Assembly (NCBI GenBank): GCA_026826555.1 | Contig: JAKSZT010053764.1 | Location: 35,319,856-35,383,855 of the forward strand | Origin: Tolypeutes matacus | Lineage: Eukaryota; Chordata; Mammalia; Cingulata; Chlamyphoridae | Direction of reading: 5' to 3' | Length of the DNA: 64,000 nucleotides | Part shown: in pieces, positions 58,710-64,000 of the stretch | How the letters are laid out: each line of letters starts with the position of its first letter | Position numbering within the stretch: the first letter of the stretch is position 1 | Program-made: the position numbers and the translations under genes | The notes under the pieces: model-generated | Database searches by the model: none | Seen by the model: the letters and a program-made list of their open reading frames with translations, nothing else | What the model was told of the DNA's origin: nothing

Positions 58710-59572
58710 TGTGGCAGTTTGATGTAATTATGAATTCCAAAAATATAATTGAATCATGCTTGTAAACTGATCTGTTAATCTGGGCATGATTAGGTTAGGA
58801 TTAGGGCATTGAGCCCCACCCCTTGGTGGGTGGGGAATTGAATAAAAAAAGGCAAGGCAAAGGACAGTTGAAGCAGTCTTTTGAGAAGCAGTTTTGATGT
58901 TGGAAAGAAGGCCCCAGAAGAAGAGAAGCAAGCCGTTCGCCTGATCGTCTACAGCTGAACTTGTGGAGGAAAGAGGACCTAAGCTCGGAGAGAAATGCAG
59001 CCCGGGAAGAGAGGAACCCCAGAAGCCTGAACCCTGGCAAATGCCGGCAGCTGTCTTGCTCTAACATGTGGCAATGGACTGTGGTGAGAGAAGAAACTTA
59101 TGCTTGATGGCCTGGTAGCTGTGGACTTCTACCCCAAATAAATACCCTGGTGGGCAACATGGGAATCCCAGTGGGTTCTGTGTAATATTTTGGGTAATCT
59201 AAGCACCTCTTAAAATATATGTATGTATATATATATAAATAACATTTTTGTAAGCAAATACACATATATGCATATATATTTATATATCATTTTGCAAATG
59301 AAATAAAAAATAAAAAATAAATAAATAAAAATATATGTATATATATATATAAATAACATTTTTGTAAGCAAATACACATATATGCATATATATTTATATA
59401 TCATTTTGCAAATGTTTGTATGTATTGTGAGAATTTTGATTTTTACCCACAATAAAAATAAATTTTAAAAAAAATCGATTTAAAAAATAAATAAATAAAA
59501 AATTAAAAAAATAAAAAAAGACCAACCCATTTTTGGTATTTCACATTAGCACCCCTTTTGCTGACTAATACA
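58710..59572 (+). mobile_element. Solo LTR inside the L1, perfect 5-bp duplication
   Basis: Starts tgtggcagtttgatg and ends ctgactaataca. Flanked by cacct at 58,705-58,709 and 59,573-59,577. Contains gccgttcgcctgatcgtctacagctgaac, shared with the LTRs at 49,524 and 55,458. A 5-bp duplication fits ERVL-type integration. It is younger than the L1 it interrupts and contains a further insertion at about 59,150-59,515. Confidence 0.93.
59150..59515 (+). mobile_element. L1 3' tip with a long AT-rich tail, inside the LTR
   Basis: The LTR text caaataaataccc is interrupted and resumes at about 59,519 (agaccaacccatttttgg). Between them, caacatgggaatcccagtgggttctgtgtaatattttgggtaatctaagc is the last 70 bp of the L1 3' module, followed by about 300 bp of A/T-rich tail. 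The tail holds an about 85-bp segment repeated at 59,215-59,300 and 59,331-59,414 (period about 114). Confidence 0.75.
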
Positions 59573-62124
59573 CACCTGTTTTTCCCTCACCCTGCCCCCA
59601 GAGCCTCCAGTGGCTCCTGTCTCCACATCAATGTTGCAATTCTTCCATTGCTAGAATCACAATAAGTCTACAGTAGAATACCAGTAAGTCCACGCTAGTC
59701 CATAGTTCATTCCTTAGTCCTGAGGATTCTGGGATGGTGATGTCCACTCCACCTCTAATTTAGAGGGGGCTTTGATCCCATACAGCCGATGGACAAAACT
59801 CTCTTGATTGCAGTTGTAAGCTCTCTCGTTTCCTTGGTGTGGTGGTTGTCAATCCTCACCTCCTTGTTAGGTGTCCTAGATAAGTCCAATGAACTGGAGA
59901 GTAGGTGTTGCAACTCCTCTGAGGCTCAGGGCCCAGCTGGCACATGGACAACCCAAAGATTCAAGTCTCTTGGCCATACACCTACCAACTCCAGCACAAA
60001 GTATAGGTTCAAATAGAAGGGACAGATGAGCTATTTGTAGGAAAGACATAACTGAGTCCAACTCTGTCACTCTCAGGAGCACAAACTCCAAAGTAGGGCC
60101 CACTGGCAAGGCCCCAAACTCCAGAGCTATCTACCCTGGCCATAGAACCTGGTTGTCTCCAGAACCCTCAGTAGCCCCACTATTTGGGGTAGTATCCATT
60201 TTGGCAATCTATGAGATCCTGCTGAGATGTGCATAAGCATTACCTCTGGGATGACCTCCCCAACTCACTTTGAAGTCTCTTAGCCATATAAACTCATTTG
60301 TCTTTACCTTTTCCCCCTTTTATTCGAGGTCTTTTTCCAGTTGCATTACTAGTTGGTGCTTGGTAGTAATCCCTCAGTGCCAGGGAGCTTCATCCCTGGG
60401 AGTCATGTCCCATGCTGGGGGGGAAGGTAATGCATTTATATCATGTGTTTGGCTTAGAGAGAGGTCACATTTGAGCAACAAGGAGGCTCTTAGAAGGCAA
60501 CTCTTAGGCACCCCACAACACTAGGCTAAGTTTCAATTTCAAGAGCAAAGCCTCACAAGCATAGTCGTCATTATCAAGGGCCCATCAATGGACCATCCTC
60601 CTTCACCAGTCATTGCCCCTGCACTTGGGGAACTGTTGCAGCTTCATTAGAGAATGGGGCAGAGCTCTCTGGGATGGGAATTCAATATTTTCTCGATTAT
60701 TGTGTGAATCCACCCACTGTGAAAATGCCCTGTGAACATTTGAATACATTTATATACCTTATATGTATGTCCAGGTGAACTTCCTCCCATGTGTCCCTCA
60801 TCACTGACACCGTACACAAATTATCCTCCCCTGCCCCAGTTGTAACCCTTCTGTGATCCAGTGTCTTCAAAAATGAAGCCAATAAAATAGCCAAATACAG
60901 TTAACAGGAAAATGAAATAATAATGATAGGTTTAAATATAAAAAATAAAATACATTAAAAATTTTTAAAAAACTAAAAATAAAATAAATTTTAAAAATTG
61001 GGATATTAAAAAATAATGAAAAATATTTTTTAAAAATTTTTCAACATTTTGCCTTTCATCACTGAAATATCTGTTGTCCTGTATGTACAGTGACATTTTC
61101 TTCCATTTATTCCCCAGTGTCTTACTTCTTTTCATTTTGTTTTCAAAGAACTTTTAGGTCACAGTAAATTCACATATAGAATACAGAGGACTCCCATATA
61201 CCCAACATCGTCCCCCTTTTCCCCCTTCCCACATTAATACTTTTTATATGTGGATGGTTCATTTGTTGCAACTGATATAAAAATATTAAAACATAGCTAC
61301 TAACCATGGTCAATGGTTTACATTTTAGACCATACAGTTTTATAAATTTTGATGAGATTTAACATGGCCTGTGTCCATCATTGCAAGATCATGTAGAACA
61401 CTTCCATTGTCCACTAAATACCCCCCTGTTCCATCTATTCTATTCCTCCATCCCCCTCCCCTTTGGGCCCACAGCAACCACCCGGCTTCATTCCTTGGAT
61501 GACAAGATTCATAGTTACTTGCAACAATACTGAGGTCTTAATACTCTGGTTTGTCCTCCTTTATTAGGAACCACCCATGCTCTCGAGAGACTCCTGCACC
61601 TCTGTTTGAGAACATATCAGTCCCCCCGAGGATAAGAGTCCAACTCCTTCCCACTCATAACGTCGGTCTCCACCCACTGATACAACACTTTATGACAAAA
61701 TGGTCACTCACACACTCCCTAGAAGCCTGCCCCAGGTGTGCCCTGTCCCAAATGCCCCCCATCCAACACCCTAAACCAGTAACCCTTCCTTGTAATATTG
61801 CCATAAGAGCGTGCCCAACTTTGTACTTTCAACCACATACCCACTAATCCCCAGTGTTCAACTGGTCCCTCCCACAACCCTTCCCCCAGTTCCATGGACC
61901 ATTCAACCCACCCTCCCTACTCTACCCACCTGTCAAACCTGCACCGCCCAACCCAATAGTATCACTACCTTCCTGTCATATCCCTTCAATGCCCAACTAC
62001 ACTCTTCTACCTTATCATAGATTACGCATATATGAGCATTGGCTTGCAACCTTCTTCTCCCTTTTTATTTCCTGTAAACCTATCTTCCAGACAATAGAAG
62101 AGCAGAGATTTTGAACTGATATAA

Positions 62125-62330
62125 AACTGATTTTGAAATTCAACTGGGTCACCTAATGACTGTGTGAGCCTGGACCAATTATTAATACTTAACATCACAG
62201 ATCATTGACTTCCTCACCTGTAAAATGAAAGCTATCTGATAGGGTTGCCTAAAGATTAAATGAGACATTACAATAAAGGGCCTGCAGCAAAGCTCATCCT
62301 CAATAAATGCTAATAGCTTTCTCCCTGTCC
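62125..62330 (+). repeat. MIR SINE
   Basis: Reads tgactgtgtgagcctggaccaattatt, gacttcctcacctgtaaaatgaaag, agggttgcctaaagattaaatgagac and cctcaataaatgctaatag, a sense MIR. Confidence 0.82.
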
Positions 62331-62589
62331 CACTTCACCACACCCCCCCCAAATAAACTGTACAAACCAGTTTTTAAATGACATTGCAGACAGTGTTTCT
62401 TACCCCCTCCCTCACAGCCTTCTCCAGGATAACTTTCTATTTGAAACAAGAAGTGAAGTAAAACTACCTAAGTTGTAGCCCAGTCTAGACTCAGCTCAAT
62501 TCCTGTTTAAATCAAAATGCCAAGTCCCTCACTTAGCTGTCCAACAGAGGAAAGGGTATCCCTGCTCTAAGAAAAAGTAATATCTATTT
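62331..62589. other. Unique DNA
   Basis: Nothing recognised; C8 run near 62,343. Confidence 0.35.
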
Positions 62590-64000
62590 CAGTCTCTATA
62601 GCTTTTTTATATACAATGTCCAGCATACAGTTAAACATTATGAGGCATGTAAATAACATGGAAATTAGACCCATATTCATGAAAGAATACATAATACAGA
62701 AATAGAACAATTGATGATCTAGATATTGAAATTAGTAAATTAATAGGTATAAATTAGTTATAAATATGTCAAGGAAAATAGAAGAAAAAATGAGCAATAT
62801 AGATGAAAGATGAAGAATTTCAAAAGAGAAATGAAATCTCTAAAAAAATCAAATGGATATCTAAAACTAAAAACCAGAATTATGAAATAAAGAATTCACT
62901 GGATAGCTTTACAGCAGACTAGACATACAAAAGACATAATCAGTAAAATCAAAGTTAGGTCAATATGTATTATCCAAACAGAAGCACAGAAAGAAAAAAA
63001 ATTGAAAATAAGCCAGAGCATGAAAGACATGTGAACACTGTCAAATAATTAGCATATATGTAATTGAAGTCCTAGAAAAAGAGAGAAAGAATAAACTAGA
63101 CAAGATATTTGAAGAACTAATGGCAAAGATTTTTTTCAAAACTGAAGAAAAATATCATCCCAGAGATTCAAGACACTCAGCAAACCTAATAGGATAAATA
63201 AAAAGAAAGCCTTATTACAACACATCATATTGAAACCACTGAAAACCAAAGAAAAAGAGAAAATCTTAAAAGCAGCAGGAGGGAAAAAAAGACACATTAG
63301 ATTCAATGGGATATCAAGAGGAGATACAGCTGACTTCTTACCAAAGAAGTATAAAAAACATAAGATAGTGGAATAATATCTTTATAAAGTGCTGAGAGAA
63401 AAATAAACTACCAATCTTTAGAATTCTATATCCAGCAAAAATATATGTCAAAAATAAAGGTGAAATAAAGATTTTTCTGATGAAGAAAAGCTGAGAATAT
63501 TGACTTCCAGCAACCAGCATAATAGGAAGTTCTTCATACCAAAGGGAAATTATTCCAAATTGATACCTTAAACCCCGGGTAATCTAGAAAAGCACTGGAA
63601 AGTGTAAATATTTGGGGAAATATTAAAAACTATTTTTATTATTTAAAGACTATTGGTTAAAAGACAAAAAAAATAAAGACTATTGGTTGTTTACAACAAC
63701 ATTAATAATATAATATATGTAGAAATAAAATACATGTCAACAGTAGCACAAGGAAGGGATGAATGGAATTATACTGTGGTAATGTTCTTACTTTTTGTCA
63801 AGTGGTAAAGTACAAATTCAAGGTAGACTATAATAAACTAAAGATGTATATTTTAATCTCTAGAGCAATTTCTAAATTAAAATACTCAAAAAAATATAAG
63901 TAAAAAGCCAATATATGGGATGAAATGGAATAATAAAAATAATTGATGGGTCCAAAAGAAGGCAAGAAAGGAGTACCAAAAGAAGAAAAAGAACTGATGG
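62590..64000 (+). mobile_element. Old L1 5' region and ORF1, running off the window
   Basis: caatgtccagcatacagttaaacattatgaggcatg at 62,616 and following are typical of old L1 (L1M) upstream text. The segment 63,240-63,530 gives decayed ORF1 C-terminal blocks (ENLKSSRREKKTH, DTADFLPKKYKK, RILYPAKI-like, DEEKLRI). No intact frame; the copy may continue past the window end. Confidence 0.7.

Larger units (their letters stand above)
58383..62097 (-). mobile_element. 5'-truncated L1, full long 3' region, antisense
   Basis: Perfect 15-bp duplications aagagcagagatttt at 58,368-58,382 and 62,098-62,112. Reading the minus strand from 62,097, it starts at tctggaagatagg, which lies just beyond the ORF2 end in the copy at 38,430. 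It then contains module 1 (about 61,950-61,060), an AT-rich linker (about 61,050-60,900) and module 2 (about 60,700-58,383). The interior is interrupted by the LTR at 58,710-59,572. About 2,850 bp of L1 sequence remain, none of it coding for ORF1 or ORF2. Confidence 0.93.

Noticed and set aside
61551..62114. Pro-rich plus-strand frames (98, 69 and 86 codons)
   Set aside because: They are antisense readings of the C-rich strand of the L1 3' module.

Overview
The window looks like a placental-mammal chromosome segment, most likely from a xenarthran (sloth, anteater or armadillo). It has short tRNA-headed SINEs with the DAS-type head (tGTGGCTCAA... then GGTTCGGTTCCC and CCTCCTaaa or CCTCCTGGTGAAGGC), ancient MIR and L2 remnants shared by mammals, and several L1 lineages. 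From memory, the SINE subtypes look more like those of sloths and anteaters than the long DAS-III form that dominates armadillo DNA. That narrower placement is weak. I found no complete host protein-coding gene, no tRNA or rRNA gene and no CpG island. Almost every long reading frame is a transposon fragment or an accidental frame.

Layout. 1-5,090: a GGAT microsatellite, then an LTR of MaLR/ERVL type split by a young L1 (1,062-4,913). 5,090-11,850: mostly unique DNA with a short hAT transposon, a decayed minus-strand L1, a solo LTR and a 5'-truncated L1 with a perfect 14-bp target-site duplication. 11,850-24,090: the most repeat-poor part, holding two candidate regulatory islands near 16.4-17.3 kb and 17.6-18.25 kb, a dimeric SINE and ancient MIR/L2/hAT relics. 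24,090-33,030: an MLT1-like LTR, an L1 ORF1 relic, 1.8 kb of unassigned AT-rich DNA and a long decayed L1 carrying two SINEs. 33,155-38,425: a minus-strand endogenous retrovirus with its 3' LTR, env, integrase, RNase H, RT and protease, all broken, and no gag or 5' LTR. 38,430-45,180: a 2.9-kb L1 3'-end copy, further L1 pieces and a SINE dimer. 45,180-48,230: mostly unique DNA with a possible minus-strand exon. 48,235-52,910: nested L1s, LTR and SINE. 52,910-55,450: mostly unique DNA with a MIR. 55,458-62,097: a solo LTR and two large L1 3'-end insertions, one split by an LTR that itself holds another L1 tip. 62,590-64,000: the 5' part of another old L1.

The most notable signal is in the L1 family. 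Several flanked, 5'-truncated insertions consist only of an unusually long (about 2.85 kb) 3' region built from two related modules that share a G-rich tract. Two other L1 copies have lost most or all of ORF2 yet carry a 5' region, ORF1, a 3' region and target-site duplications, resembling half-LINEs. Insertion order can be read directly from the nesting and duplications.
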